A stretch of DNA of 64,000 bases, from the NCBI RefSeq assembly GCF_024355225.1, contig NZ_VCNH01000008.1, forward strand, positions 2,108,001-2,172,000, written 5' to 3'. Of the stretch, positions 46,589 to 55,874 are shown piece by piece. The DNA is from Roseovarius sp. M141 (lineage in GTDB: Bacteria > Pseudomonadota > Alphaproteobacteria > Rhodobacterales > Rhodobacteraceae). The notes beneath the pieces are model-generated. The model did no database searches. It was given only the letters and a program-made list of their open reading frames with translations, and was not told the origin of the DNA. Positions within the stretch are counted from its first letter, which is position 1; every line of letters starts with the position of its first letter. A program made the translations under genes and the position numbers.

Positions 46589-47863
46589 ATGATCAAGGTT
46601 CTGTCCGGCGCGTGGGCGCTGTTGTTCGGGATGATGCTGCTTCAGGTCGGGAACGGCATGCAGGGCACGCTTTTGGGTATCCGGGGGGAGATCGAGGGGT
46701 TCTCGACCTTCGAGATGTCGCTGGTCATGTCGGGCTATTTCGTCGGCTTTCTTTTCGGGTCGCGCATGGCGCCCGAGATGATCCGCCGCGTCGGGCATGT
46801 GCGGGTCTTTGCGGCCCTGGGATCGATGATTTCATCGGCGATGCTGCTGTATCCGACTTGGACGGACCCCTGGGCCTGGGGCGCTGCGCGCATCCTGATC
46901 GGGTTTTGCTTTTCGGGCGTTTATGTCACCGCCGAAAGCTGGCTGAACAATTCGGCCAGCAATGAGAACCGCGGCAAGGCACTGTCACTGTACATGATCG
47001 TGCAGATGATCGGCATCGTATCGGCGCAGGCGCTGCTGATCGTGGCCGATCCGGGCGGGTTTGTTCTGTTCATCATCCCGTCGGTGCTGATTTCGATTTC
47101 GTTTGCGCCGATTCTGCTGTCGATTAGCCCGACGCCGGCGTTCGACAGGACCAAGCCGATGACTCTGATGCAGATATACCACACCTCGCCACTTGGCTGT
47201 GTCGGCATGTTCCTGTTGGGTGGAGTCTTCTCGGCGCAGTTCGGGATGGCTGCGGTCTACGGCGGTAAGGCGGCGCTGAGCGTTGGCGAAATTTCGGCCT
47301 TCGTGTCGTCCTTTTACATCGGGGCGTTGATCATCCAGTATCCGCTGGGCTGGCTGTCGGACAAGGTGGACCGCCGCCTGCTGATCCTGATCGCGTCGGC
47401 GGGGGTGGCGTTCGGCGCGCTTGTCGCCATGCTGTTCGGCACGTTCTTTTGGGTGCTGCTGGCGGCCGCCTTTGTGGTGGGCGGGCTATCCAACCCGCTG
47501 TATTCGCTGTTGATTGCCTATACCAACGATTATTTGGAGCATGAGGATATGGCCGCTGCCGCAGGTGGGCTGATCTTTATCAACGGGTTGGGCGCTGTCG
47601 CCGGTCCGCTGATCACCGGCTGGATGATGGGCGTGATGGGGCCGCGCGGATTTTTCCTGTATATTGCCATTCTGGGCGCGGCGATGGCCGCTTATGCGGC
47701 CTATCGTATGACGCAGCGCAAGGCGCCCACTGTCGACCCCACCGATACCTACACGACGGTCATGCCGTCGTCGTCGCCTGTCGCCGTTACCATGGCGCAG
47801 GAATACGCCATCGATATAGCCCAGGAGGAAGAAGAGGCCGATGCCCGCGCCGCAGAAGCCTGA
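46589..47863 (+). CDS. MFS transporter
   Basis: A 424-residue major facilitator protein with twelve predicted helices. The motif A-like loop after helix two is GSRMAPEMIRRVGHVRVFAAL, and the second-half equivalent is GWLSDKVDRRLLILIASAG. AESWLNNSASNENRGKALSLYM after helix four resembles the YcaD/YfkF-type group. A 50-residue acidic C-terminal tail (AQEEEEADARAAEA) is unusual. The substrate is unknown. It lies 107 bases after queA. Confidence 0.9.
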   Translation: MIKVLSGAWALLFGMMLLQVGNGMQGTLLGIRGEIEGFSTFEMSLVMSGYFVGFLFGSRMAPEMIRRVGHVRVFAALGSMISSAMLLYPTWTDPWAWGAARILIGFCFSGVYVTAESWLNNSASNENRGKALSLYMIVQMIGIVSAQALLIVADPGGFVLFIIPSVLISISFAPILLSISPTPAFDRTKPMTLMQIYHTSPLGCVGMFLLGGVFSAQFGMAAVYGGKAALSVGEISAFVSSFYIGALIIQYPLGWLSDKVDRRLLILIASAGVAFGALVAMLFGTFFWVLLAAAFVVGGLSNPLYSLLIAYTNDYLEHEDMAAAAGGLIFINGLGAVAGPLITGWMMGVMGPRGFFLYIAILGAAMAAYAAYRMTQRKAPTVDPTDTYTTVMPSSSPVAVTMAQEYAIDIAQEEEEADARAAEA

Positions 47864-47986
47864 GGACAGCTCTGCCCGGATGCGCGTGAGCGATATGTTG
47901 CGTTTGTAGGAATACTTTACTGTTCAAGCAGAGGCGCGGGGCAGTACCCTAGGATTATCGGCATTGGCCACTAAAGGAGCAGACCC

Positions 47987-48571
47987 GTGGTGAACCCGGA
48001 CGACGTTTTGAAATTCTGGCTCGACGACGTGGGCGAGCAGGGCTGGTATGACCAATCGGAGACGCTGGATGCGGCGATCCGGGATCGGTTCGAGGGGGCT
48101 TGGGAAAAGGCCAGCTCGGGAACGTTCGGTTTGTGGCTGACCTACCCGGCGGGCACGCTGGCGTATATTATCCTGATGGACCAGTTTCCGCGCAACATGT
48201 TTCGCGGACAGGCGGGCAGCTTTGCCACTGACCGTCAGGCCGTCGCTGCCGCCAAGGCCGCGATTGATCGCAAGTGGGACATGGCGATTGACGAACCTGC
48301 GCGCCAGTTCTTCTACCTGCCGCTGATGCATTCGGAAAACCTGTGTGATCAGGAGCGTTGCATTCGCCTCATTTGCGAGCGGATGCCGCAAACCGGGGCC
48401 GGTACACTGCTGCATGCGCGCGCGCACCGCGACGTGATCCGCCAGTTCGGACGCTTTCCCTACCGCAACGCGGCGCTTGACCGTAAATCGACCCTGCCCG
48501 AGACCGCGTATCTCAAGGCTGGTGCATATGGTCATACGCTGCGCCAGTTGCAGCATAAGGACGCCGCCTGA
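47987..48571 (+). CDS. DUF924 family protein
   Basis: A 194-residue soluble helical protein. Family motifs include VLKFWLDDVGEQGWY at the start, FDxAI-like DAAIRDRF, LAYIILMDQFPRNMFRGQAGSFATD near residue 60 (in parts), and FFYLPLMHSENLCDQERC near 105, with RFPYRNAALDRKSTLPETAYL at the end. DUF924 proteins are TPR-like and of unknown function. The start is GTG at 47987, six bases after AGGAGC. Confidence 0.88.
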   Translation: MVNPDDVLKFWLDDVGEQGWYDQSETLDAAIRDRFEGAWEKASSGTFGLWLTYPAGTLAYIILMDQFPRNMFRGQAGSFATDRQAVAAAKAAIDRKWDMAIDEPARQFFYLPLMHSENLCDQERCIRLICERMPQTGAGTLLHARAHRDVIRQFGRFPYRNAALDRKSTLPETAYLKAGAYGHTLRQLQHKDAA

Positions 48572-48597
48572 CGCATGGCCCGCGACCAGGTATAGCA

Positions 48598-48626
48598 GCG
48601 CCGCGCCCAGGCAACGGGCGCGGCGC
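48598..48626. terminator. GC-rich perfect hairpin after DUF924
   Basis: GCGCCGCGCCC (48598-48608) and GGGCGCGGCGC (48616-48626) form a perfect 11-bp all-GC stem with a seven-base loop, 27 bases after the DUF924 stop. There is no U-run, so it may be a Rho-dependent pause or an RNA 3'-end stabiliser rather than an intrinsic terminator. Confidence 0.55.
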
Positions 48627-48705
48627 ACGCATGTTTGGCAGATGCGTTGTGCAACTCCGCGAAACGCATTAGCATCGGGGCGAACGCAGCATCCCGGAGA
48701 CGCAC

Positions 48706-50103
48706 ATGGCCCCCAAATCCTTTGATATGATCGTGATCGGCGCCGGTCCTGGCGGATACGTCGCCGCCATTCGGGGCGCGCAGTTGGGCCTTTCCGTGGC
48801 CATAGTCGAGCGTGAGAATATGGGCGGTATCTGCCTGAACTGGGGCTGCATCCCGACCAAGGCGATGCTGCGATCCTCCGAGGTGTTCCACCTGATGCAC
48901 CGCGCCAAGGAATTCGGCCTGACGGCGGACAAGATCGGCTATGATCTGGACGCGGTGATCAAGCGGTCGCGCGGCGTGGCCAAACAGCTGTCGGACGGTA
49001 TCTCGCATCTGATGAAAAAGAACAAGATCAGCGTGTTCCGAGGCGATGCTAAACTGCCGTCCAAGGGCACGGTGTCCGTCAAGATGGATAAGGGCGACGA
49101 CGAGGAATTGACGTCCAAGCATATCGTCATCGCCACCGGCGCGCGCGCCCGCGAATTGCCGGGCTTGGAGGCTGACGGCGATCTGGTCTGGACTTACCGG
49201 CATGCGTTGGTTCCGCCGCGCATGCCCAAGAAGCTGCTGGTGATCGGGTCGGGCGCCATCGGGATCGAATTTGCCAGCTTTTACAACACGCTGGGGGCCG
49301 AGACGACCGTGGTCGAGGTCATGGACCGTATCCTGCCGGTGGAAGACGCCGAAATCTCGAAATTCGCCAAAAAGCAGTTCGAGAAACAGGGGATGAGCAT
49401 TCTGGAAAAAACCGCAGTCAAACAGCTGGATCGCGGCAAGGGCAAAGTGACGGCCCATATCGAAGCGAACGGCAAAGTCGAAAAGCACGAGTTCGACACC
49501 GTGATTTCCGCAGTCGGCATCGTTGGCAACATCGAAAACCTCGGGCTGGAAGATCTGGGCGTCAAGATCGACCGCACCCATGTGCTGACAGATGAGTATT
49601 GCCGCACCGATGTGGACGGCCTCTATGCCATCGGCGACATCGCCGGTGCGCCATGGCTGGCGCACAAGGCCAGCCATGAGGGCGTCATGATTGCCGAGCT
49701 GATCGCGGGCAAAGACCCCCATCCCGTGAAAGCCAACAGCATTGCCGGCTGCACCTATTCCAATCCGCAGATCGCATCGGTCGGCTATACCGAGGCCAAG
49801 GCCAAGGAACTGGGCTATAACATCAAGGTCGGGCGCTTCCCCTTCATCGGCAACGGCAAGGCTATCGCACTGGGCGAGGCCGAGGGCATGGTGAAAACCA
49901 TCTTTGACGCCAAGACGGGCGAGCTGCTTGGCGCGCACATGATCGGGGCCGAAGTAACCGAGCTGATTCAGGGATACGTCGTCGGGCGCCAGTTGGAAAC
50001 GACCGAAGAAGACCTGATGAATACCGTCTTCCCGCATCCGACCCTCAGCGAGATGATGCACGAAAGCGTTCTGGACGCTTATGGCCGCGTCATACACATG
50101 TAA
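48706..50103 (+). CDS. lpdA: Dihydrolipoyl dehydrogenase (E3)
   Basis: A 465-residue flavoprotein disulfide reductase that reoxidises lipoyl groups of 2-oxoacid dehydrogenase complexes or the glycine cleavage system. FAD motif VIGAGPGGYVAAI near residue 10, redox pair Cys43/Cys48 in GGICLNWGCIPTKAM, NAD motif VIGSGAIGIEFASFY near 182, and C-terminal VFPHPTLSEMMHES with the active histidine/glutamate. The NWGCIPTKA form is the type I associate with alphaproteobacterial PDH clusters. No E1 or E2 genes are nearby. GGAGACG precedes the ATG. Confidence 0.95.
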   Translation: MAPKSFDMIVIGAGPGGYVAAIRGAQLGLSVAIVERENMGGICLNWGCIPTKAMLRSSEVFHLMHRAKEFGLTADKIGYDLDAVIKRSRGVAKQLSDGISHLMKKNKISVFRGDAKLPSKGTVSVKMDKGDDEELTSKHIVIATGARARELPGLEADGDLVWTYRHALVPPRMPKKLLVIGSGAIGIEFASFYNTLGAETTVVEVMDRILPVEDAEISKFAKKQFEKQGMSILEKTAVKQLDRGKGKVTAHIEANGKVEKHEFDTVISAVGIVGNIENLGLEDLGVKIDRTHVLTDEYCRTDVDGLYAIGDIAGAPWLAHKASHEGVMIAELIAGKDPHPVKANSIAGCTYSNPQIASVGYTEAKAKELGYNIKVGRFPFIGNGKAIALGEAEGMVKTIFDAKTGELLGAHMIGAEVTELIQGYVVGRQLETTEEDLMNTVFPHPTLSEMMHESVLDAYGRVIHM

Positions 50104-50112
50104 GGGACAGAT

Positions 50113-50466
50113 CTAGACGGCTTTGTCGCGCAGGTAGTCACGCAGCGCTTCGGCATTGTTGTGGGTCTCGTCCTTGGCCCCATAAATCAGGGTGACGCGC
50201 CCGTCCTTGACCCGTTTGATCAGGTCTTTGATGGGCGCGCCGCACTGGTCCAGTTCGTGCCGGTAGCGCCGCCGAAATTCGCCCCACTTCTCCGGATCAT
50301 GATCGAACCATTCGCGCAGGTCGTCGCTGGGCGCGACATCCTTGCACCAATCATCAAGGTCCAGATCCTTTTTGGCCACGCCGCGCGGCCAGATCCTGTC
50401 GACCAGAACGCGGAAGCCATCATTTTCGGCCATGTCCTCGTAAGCGCGCCTTGTACGGATATCCAT
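50113..50466 (-). CDS. DUF488 family protein
   Basis: A 117-residue soluble protein. Typical DUF488 blocks are RVLVDRIWPRGVAKKDLDLDDW, APSDDLREWFDHDPEKWGEFRRRY (both read in parts) and VTLIYGAKDETHNNAEALRDYL. Function unknown. ATG at 50466 follows GGGAGG. The 137 bases upstream are shared with uvrA and contain a LexA operator, so it might be damage-regulated too. It is convergent with lpdA, with nine bases between stops. Confidence 0.88.
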   Translation of the reverse strand: MDIRTRRAYEDMAENDGFRVLVDRIWPRGVAKKDLDLDDWCKDVAPSDDLREWFDHDPEKWGEFRRRYRHELDQCGAPIKDLIKRVKDGRVTLIYGAKDETHNNAEALRDYLRDKAV

Positions 50467-50523
50467 GATAAGCCTCCCTTCATCAGAAACGAATTGGGGG
50501 CGCAGAAAGTTTCTCACGCAGAT

Positions 50524-50538
50524 GTTCCTCATCTGTTC
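50524..50538 (+). promoter_or_regulatory. LexA (SOS) operator upstream of uvrA
   Basis: GTTC (50524-50527), seven bases, GTTC (50535-50538): exactly the GTTC-N7-GTTC direct repeat recognised by LexA in Rhodobacter and other alphaproteobacteria. It lies 66 bases before the uvrA ATG, just upstream of a possible -35 (TTGGAA, 50550-50555). It is also within reach of the divergent DUF488 promoter. Confidence 0.85.
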
Positions 50539-50603
50539 GCAAATACGGGTTGGAAGGTCCGCCGCCATACACTATCTGTAAATCTTCTCTCCCCGGAGGC
50601 ATC

Positions 50604-53462
50604 ATGGCTGAGCTGAAGAACATCGAAGTGCGCGGCGCGCGCGAGCATAATCTGAAAAATATCGACGTGGATATTCCACGCGATCAGCTGGTGGTCATCA
50701 CCGGCCTTTCGGGGTCGGGCAAATCCAGCCTCGCGTTCGATACGGTCTATGCCGAAGGGCAGCGCCGCTATGTCGAATCGCTGTCGGCCTATGCGCGCCA
50801 GTTCCTTGACATGATGCAAAAACCGGATGTCGACCATATCAGCGGACTGTCACCCGCCATCAGCATCGAGCAGAAGACGACCAGCAAGAACCCGCGTTCG
50901 ACCGTCGGCACCGTGACCGAAATCTACGACTACCTGCGCCTGCTGTTCGCCCGCGCGGGCACACCCTATTCCCCTGCAACAGGCAAACCGATCGAGGCGC
51001 AGCAGGTGCAGGACATGGTCGACCGCATCATGGCGATGGAGGAGGGTACGCGCGCCTATCTGCTGGCCCCCATCGTGCGCGACCGCAAGGGTGAATACCG
51101 CAAGGAATTCATAGAGCTGTGCAAAAACGGCTTTCAGCGGGTCAAGGTGAATGGCGAATTCTACGAACTGGACGAGCCACCGACGCTGGACAAGAAATTC
51201 CGCCACGACATCGACGTCGTGGTCGACCGTCTGGTCGTCAAGGAAGGCTTGGAAACGCGGCTGGCCGATTCGTTGCGCACCGCGCTGGACCTTGCCGATG
51301 GCATTGCCATTCTGGAGACGGCGCCCAATGAGGGTGATCCTGAACGCCTGACATTTTCCGAAAAATTCGCCTGTCCCGTGTCGGGTTTCACCATCCCCGA
51401 AATCGAACCGCGCCTGTTTTCCTTCAACGCGCCGTTTGGGGCCTGCCCGGTCTGCGATGGTCTGGGGGTTGAGCTGTTTTTTGACGAACGGCTGGTTGTA
51501 CCGGACCAGAACCTGAAAATCTACGACGGCGCGCTGGCCCCGTGGCGCAAGGGCAAGAGCCCGTATTTCCTGCAAACGATCGAGGCGATCGCCAAGCATT
51601 ACGAGTTCGACCAGAAAACCAAGTGGAAGGATCTGCCAGCCCATGTGCAGCAGGTGTTCCTGCACGGCTCGGGCGACGATGAAATCGCCTTTCGCTATGA
51701 CGAGGGCGGGCGCGTCTACAACGTGTCGCGCGTGTTCGAAGGGGTGATCCCCAACATGGAGCGTCGCTATCGCGAGACGGATTCGGCTTGGGTGCGCGAA
51801 GAATTCGAGCGCTATCAGAACAACCGACCCTGCGGCGCCTGCGAGGGTTATCGACTCCGCGACGAGGCGCTGGCGGTCAAGATCGCGGGGCTGCATGTGG
51901 GGCAGGTCGTGCGGATGTCGATCCGCGAGGCGCTGGAATGGGTGACGGAAGCGCCGAAAGCCCTGACCAACCAAAAGAACGAGATCGCGCGCGCCATCTT
52001 CAAGGAAATCCGCGAGCGGCTGGGGTTCCTGAATAACGTCGGGCTCGAATATCTGACGCTCAGCCGCAATGCCGGCACGCTTTCGGGTGGCGAATCGCAG
52101 AGGATCCGGCTGGCCAGTCAGATCGGCAGTGGTCTGACCGGCGTGCTGTATGTTCTGGACGAGCCGTCCATCGGGTTGCATCAGCGCGATAATGACCGCC
52201 TTCTGCTGACGCTGAAAAACCTGCGCGATCAGGGCAATACCGTGATCGTCGTCGAACACGACGAAGAGGCGATCCGCGAGGCCGACTACGTTTTCGACAT
52301 TGGCCCCGGTGCGGGCGTGCATGGCGGGCAGGTGGTCAGCCACGGCATTCCCTCGGTGGTGGCGGCTGATCCCAACTCCATCACCGGGCAGTATCTGTCT
52401 GGCGTGCGCGAGATTCCGGTGCCGGCCAAGCGGCGCAAGGGCAACGGCAAGAAGTTGAAGGTGGTCAAGGCGACCGGCAATAACCTGAAAAACATCACTG
52501 CCGAATTCCCCTTGGGCAGATTTGTGTGCGTGTCTGGCGTGTCCGGCGGCGGTAAATCCACGCTGACCATCGAAACGCTGTTCAAGACAGCATCGATGCA
52601 ACTGAACGGCGCGCGCCAGACGCCCGCCCCCTGCGAGACAATCAAGGGGCTGGAGCATCTGGACAAGGTCATCGACATCGATCAGCGCGCCATCGGTCGC
52701 ACACCGCGGTCGAACCCGGCGACCTATACGGGCGCCTTCACACCGATCCGCGACTGGTTCGCCGGTCTGCCCGAATCCAAGGCCCGCGGCTACAAGCCCG
52801 GCCGGTTCAGTTTCAACGTCAAGGGCGGGCGCTGCGAGGCGTGTCAGGGCGATGGACTCATCAAGATCGAGATGCATTTCCTGCCGGATGTCTATGTCAC
52901 CTGCGAGACGTGTCAGGGCGCGCGATACAATCGCGAAACTCTAGAAATTCGATTTAAAGGCAAGAGTATAGCGGACGTTCTTGATATGACGGTTGAGGAT
53001 GCGCAGGAGTTTTTCAAGGCCGTGCCGTCGATCCGCGAAAAGATGGATGCGCTGGTGCGGGTCGGTCTTGGATATATCAAGGTCGGTCAACAGGCGACAA
53101 CCCTGTCGGGCGGTGAGGCGCAGCGCGTGAAACTGTCCAAGGAACTGGCCAAGCGCAGCACCGGACGCACGCTCTATATCCTCGACGAGCCGACGACGGG
53201 CCTGCATTTCGAGGATGTGAAGAAGCTGCTGGAAGTGCTGCACGAGCTGGTCGACGGCGGCAACACTGTCGTCGTCATCGAACATAACCTGGACGTGATC
53301 AAGACCGCCGACTGGATCATCGATATCGGCCCCGAGGGCGGCGATGGCGGCGGTGAGATCGTGGCGACCGGCACGCCTGAAAAGGTGGCGGACGAGCCGC
53401 GCAGCCATACGGGCCACTATCTGAAGCCCATGCTGCAATCGCGCAGGGTGGCGGCGGAATAG
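50604..53462 (+). CDS. uvrA: UvrABC excinuclease subunit A
   Basis: A 952-residue ABC-type ATPase that detects bulky DNA damage and loads UvrB. Walker A motifs are [14 protein letters not shown] near residue 32 and [14 protein letters not shown] near 650; ABC signatures are [12 protein letters not shown] and [12 protein letters not shown], each followed by a DEP Walker B. Zinc-binding cysteine sets appear in [11 protein letters not shown] and in [12 protein letters not shown] with [15 protein letters not shown] precedes the ATG at 50604. A LexA box upstream indicates SOS induction. Confidence 0.98.
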   Translation: MAELKNIEVRGAREHNLKNIDVDIPRDQLVVITGLSGSGKSSLAFDTVYAEGQRRYVESLSAYARQFLDMMQKPDVDHISGLSPAISIEQKTTSKNPRSTVGTVTEIYDYLRLLFARAGTPYSPATGKPIEAQQVQDMVDRIMAMEEGTRAYLLAPIVRDRKGEYRKEFIELCKNGFQRVKVNGEFYELDEPPTLDKKFRHDIDVVVDRLVVKEGLETRLADSLRTALDLADGIAILETAPNEGDPERLTFSEKFACPVSGFTIPEIEPRLFSFNAPFGACPVCDGLGVELFFDERLVVPDQNLKIYDGALAPWRKGKSPYFLQTIEAIAKHYEFDQKTKWKDLPAHVQQVFLHGSGDDEIAFRYDEGGRVYNVSRVFEGVIPNMERRYRETDSAWVREEFERYQNNRPCGACEGYRLRDEALAVKIAGLHVGQVVRMSIREALEWVTEAPKALTNQKNEIARAIFKEIRERLGFLNNVGLEYLTLSRNAGTLSGGESQRIRLASQIGSGLTGVLYVLDEPSIGLHQRDNDRLLLTLKNLRDQGNTVIVVEHDEEAIREADYVFDIGPGAGVHGGQVVSHGIPSVVAADPNSITGQYLSGVREIPVPAKRRKGNGKKLKVVKATGNNLKNITAEFPLGRFVCVSGVSGGGKSTLTIETLFKTASMQLNGARQTPAPCETIKGLEHLDKVIDIDQRAIGRTPRSNPATYTGAFTPIRDWFAGLPESKARGYKPGRFSFNVKGGRCEACQGDGLIKIEMHFLPDVYVTCETCQGARYNRETLEIRFKGKSIADVLDMTVEDAQEFFKAVPSIREKMDALVRVGLGYIKVGQQATTLSGGEAQRVKLSKELAKRSTGRTLYILDEPTTGLHFEDVKKLLEVLHELVDGGNTVVVIEHNLDVIKTADWIIDIGPEGGDGGGEIVATGTPEKVADEPRSHTGHYLKPMLQSRRVAAE

Positions 53463-53474
53463 TAACCTGTCAGC

Positions 53475-53681
53475 CTACCGCGTCATAGGCAGGCACGGGG
53501 CGCCACATCGAACCCTGCACAGGGCCGATATCCGCTGTCCCAAAAGGTCTGAATTCCGCGCGCTAAGCACCGCCAGATCGTGCAGAACGCTCACGTCGTC
53601 GATCTGGCTGGTCAGCGAGATGTCCAGTTTCATGACGTCAGGACGCAAGCGCACGGTATGGTGCAGGCCGCAATTCCCCGG
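53475..53681 (-). pseudogene. Remnant of an EAL (c-di-GMP phosphodiesterase) domain
   Basis: In the 224 bases between uvrA and the AI-2E-type gene, one minus-strand frame reads GLHHTVRLRPDVMKLDISL followed by TSQIDDVSVLHDL. This matches the strand of EAL domains bearing the catalytic lysine (R/LRPDxxKLDxSL). There is no upstream EVL/EAL or DDFG block, no start codon of quality, and the frame decays into CRVRCGAPCLPMTR before a TAG. The most likely reading is a degraded fragment of a deleted phosphodiesterase gene. Confidence 0.5.
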
Positions 53682-53686
53682 TGACC

Positions 53687-54799
53687 CTAACCAGCATTTC
53701 CTTTCGGCGGTTCTGCCTTGGATCGCGCTCCACGGCGCGGCGTGGTCGAACTGTCACCCAGAAAATGACCGAGCGGCTTTAGTCCCTCGATTTCGTCGCA
53801 GACGATCTTTGCCACGATCAGCACGGGCACGGCAACGACCATGCCGACGACCGACCAGATATAGGCAAAGAACGCGACGATCATGAACAGGATCGGTGTG
53901 TTCAGCTGCATTCGCCGCGAAATCACCAAGGGCGTCACGATCTGCCCTTCGATGGATGTCAGCGCCATGTAGGTCATGAAGACGCCGAACGCCTCCCAAG
54001 GCTGATCGAAGGACACGAACGCCACAAGCCCCGCGACGCCAGCGCCGACGACCGCGCCCAGAAACGGGATAAAGTTCAGCACGAATGCCATGACGCCGAT
54101 GGCGACGGCGTTGGGCAGACCCCACAGATACATTGCCGCCCCGATGCTGAGTCCCAGCCCCGTGTTGATCAGCGCGATACCTCCCAGATAGCGCCCCAGA
54201 CGGTCCTCAATGGTTTTGATGATCTCAACCGCGCGGCGTTTGTCGCGCAGTGTCGGCAGGCTTTCGACGGTGCGCAGCGCAAAGAAATCACCCGAACCGA
54301 TCAGGAAGAACGTCAGGAAGATGGCAAAGATCACTTGGCTCAGCACTTTGGGCGCCATGGTCAGGATAGTGACCGAGGTGCCGGACTCGGACACGACCTC
54401 GACCTCCATCGCGGTCTGACCGCCGGCATCGCCGACAGCGTTGTCGATGGCCTTGGCGGCTTCGTTCACTTTGGCCAGGGGGCTGTCGCTGTCGCCCAGT
54501 TTGGTCCGCATGTCCTGCACCAGGCCGGGCATGTCGTCGATCAGGTTCGCGACGGGTTCTGCGAACCATGCGACGCCAATTCCGACCATAACGAACAGGA
54601 TCGATGTGAACAACGTGGCGATCAGCACATTGTGCAGGCCCATACGCTCCAGCGCGCGGCGCGGTCGGCTGAACACAAAGTAGGACAGAATGGCTGCTGT
54701 CACGGGGATCAGGAAGTTGGCGGCCGCCACCATGGCTGCGGTCAGGACCACGACAAATATCCCGACCAGCGGCACATAGATGCGTTTTTGCGCTTTCAC
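53687..54799 (-). CDS. AI-2E family transporter (UPF0118)
   Basis: A 370-residue membrane protein. Hydrophobic helices begin at residue 8 (VPLVGIFVVVLTAAMVAAANFLIPV). After two more helices comes a soluble segment (residues 85-150), then IFAIFLTFFLIGSG, GLGLSIGAAMYLWGLPNAVAIG and the family hallmark FIPFLGAVVGAGVAGLVAF, and later EGQIVTPLVISRRMQLN. Family members export autoinducer-2 or act as ion antiporters; the substrate here is unknown. The start appears to be GTG at 54799 with GGGGGA eleven bases upstream. A short Lys/Pro-rich tail follows the last helix. Confidence 0.85.
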   Translation of the reverse strand: MKAQKRIYVPLVGIFVVVLTAAMVAAANFLIPVTAAILSYFVFSRPRRALERMGLHNVLIATLFTSILFVMVGIGVAWFAEPVANLIDDMPGLVQDMRTKLGDSDSPLAKVNEAAKAIDNAVGDAGGQTAMEVEVVSESGTSVTILTMAPKVLSQVIFAIFLTFFLIGSGDFFALRTVESLPTLRDKRRAVEIIKTIEDRLGRYLGGIALINTGLGLSIGAAMYLWGLPNAVAIGVMAFVLNFIPFLGAVVGAGVAGLVAFVSFDQPWEAFGVFMTYMALTSIEGQIVTPLVISRRMQLNTPILFMIVAFFAYIWSVVGMVVAVPVLIVAKIVCDEIEGLKPLGHFLGDSSTTPRRGARSKAEPPKGNAG

Positions 54800-54881
54800 G
54801 TTGCTTTCATTCCCCCGGATTGCACGGCGCCAATCATCCTGAACGCTCGCGCGGGCGGGACGGTTCCTGTAACAGGGCCGT

Positions 54882-55754
54882 TTATGTGTGCCCGCGCGCC
54901 GCAAGGCGCGGCAGCATTGCACTGAAATCGCGGCCTTTGCCGTCCTCATCCTCGACGAACTGCGCATAAAGCGCGCGCGCGGCGCTGCCCAGTGGCGTGT
55001 CGGCATCCACCGCTTCGGCGGCCTGCTGGGCCAAGGTCAGATCTTTCAGCATCAGTTCGGCGGCGAAGCCCGGTTTGTAGTCGTTGTCTGCGGGGGATTT
55101 GGGGCCGACACCCGGCGCGGGGCAATAGGCGTTCATCGACCAGCTATAGCCCGAGGACGTGCTGACCACGTCGAACATCGCCTGCCGGTCAAGGCCCAGC
55201 TTGTCGGCCAGCGCGAAGGCCTCGCAGGTGACGATCATGGTCGCGCCAAGAATCATGTTGTTGCAGATCTTGGCCGCCTGACCGTTGCCGGAGGGGCCAC
55301 AATGCACGGCCTTCTGGCCCATGATGTCGAACAGTGGCTTGGCGGTGGCAAATCCGGCCTCGTCCCCGCCGACCATGAAGGTCAGCGTGCCGCCTGATGC
55401 ACCCCCGATACCGCCCGAAACAGGAGCGTCCAGCGCGGATAGCCCGGCGGTTTGTGCCTGCGCCGCGACGTCGCGGGCGCTGGCGACATCGACGGTCGAG
55501 CAGTCGAGGAACACCGCGCCCTTGTCCATGACGGGAATGATCTGGTCCGCGACGCTGCGCAGGATCGTGCCATTGGGCAGCATGGTGATAACCACCCCGG
55601 CGCCCTTGGCCGCGTCTTCGGCGCTGGCGCCGGCGCGGACGCCATCTGCACTGGTGCCTGCGGGATCAAAGCCGGTGACGTCATGGCCAGCCGCCGCCAG
55701 ATTGGCCGCCATCGGCCCGCCCATGTTACCAAGTCCGATGAATCCGATTTTCAT
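54882..55754 (-). CDS. mmsB: 3-hydroxyisobutyrate dehydrogenase
   Basis: A 290-residue NAD-dependent beta-hydroxyacid dehydrogenase of valine catabolism, oxidising 3-hydroxyisobutyrate to methylmalonate semialdehyde. Rossmann motif GFIGLGNMGGPMAANL at the N-terminus; substrate loop DAPVSGGIGGASGGTLTFMVGG near 109 (in parts); catalytic Lys162 in GNGQAAKICNNM. ATG at 55754 follows GGAAAGG. It lies on the same strand as mmsA but is separated from it by a carboxylate-amine ligase gene. Confidence 0.92.
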   Translation of the reverse strand: MKIGFIGLGNMGGPMAANLAAAGHDVTGFDPAGTSADGVRAGASAEDAAKGAGVVITMLPNGTILRSVADQIIPVMDKGAVFLDCSTVDVASARDVAAQAQTAGLSALDAPVSGGIGGASGGTLTFMVGGDEAGFATAKPLFDIMGQKAVHCGPSGNGQAAKICNNMILGATMIVTCEAFALADKLGLDRQAMFDVVSTSSGYSWSMNAYCPAPGVGPKSPADNDYKPGFAAELMLKDLTLAQQAAEAVDADTPLGSAARALYAQFVEDEDGKGRDFSAMLPRLAARGHT

Positions 55755-55874
55755 GACCGTGCCTTTCCGCAAGAGGATTTGCGCCACAGTATCGCCATCG
55801 GCAGAGCAGGGGCAATGCCGGGTGCGCGCAGAATTTGGTCAAAATCCGTTTGCGAAAATTATCTGTTTTGCGCG

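Noticed and set aside
48532..50097. A 521-codon minus-strand frame antisense to lpdA
   Set aside because: Shadow of the lpdA codon bias; no start signal and no recognisable domain.
50850..52877. A 675-codon open frame on the minus strand inside uvrA
   Set aside because: It is a mirror frame created by high GC3 in uvrA; it has His/Asp/Arg-rich non-protein-like composition and no ribosome site.
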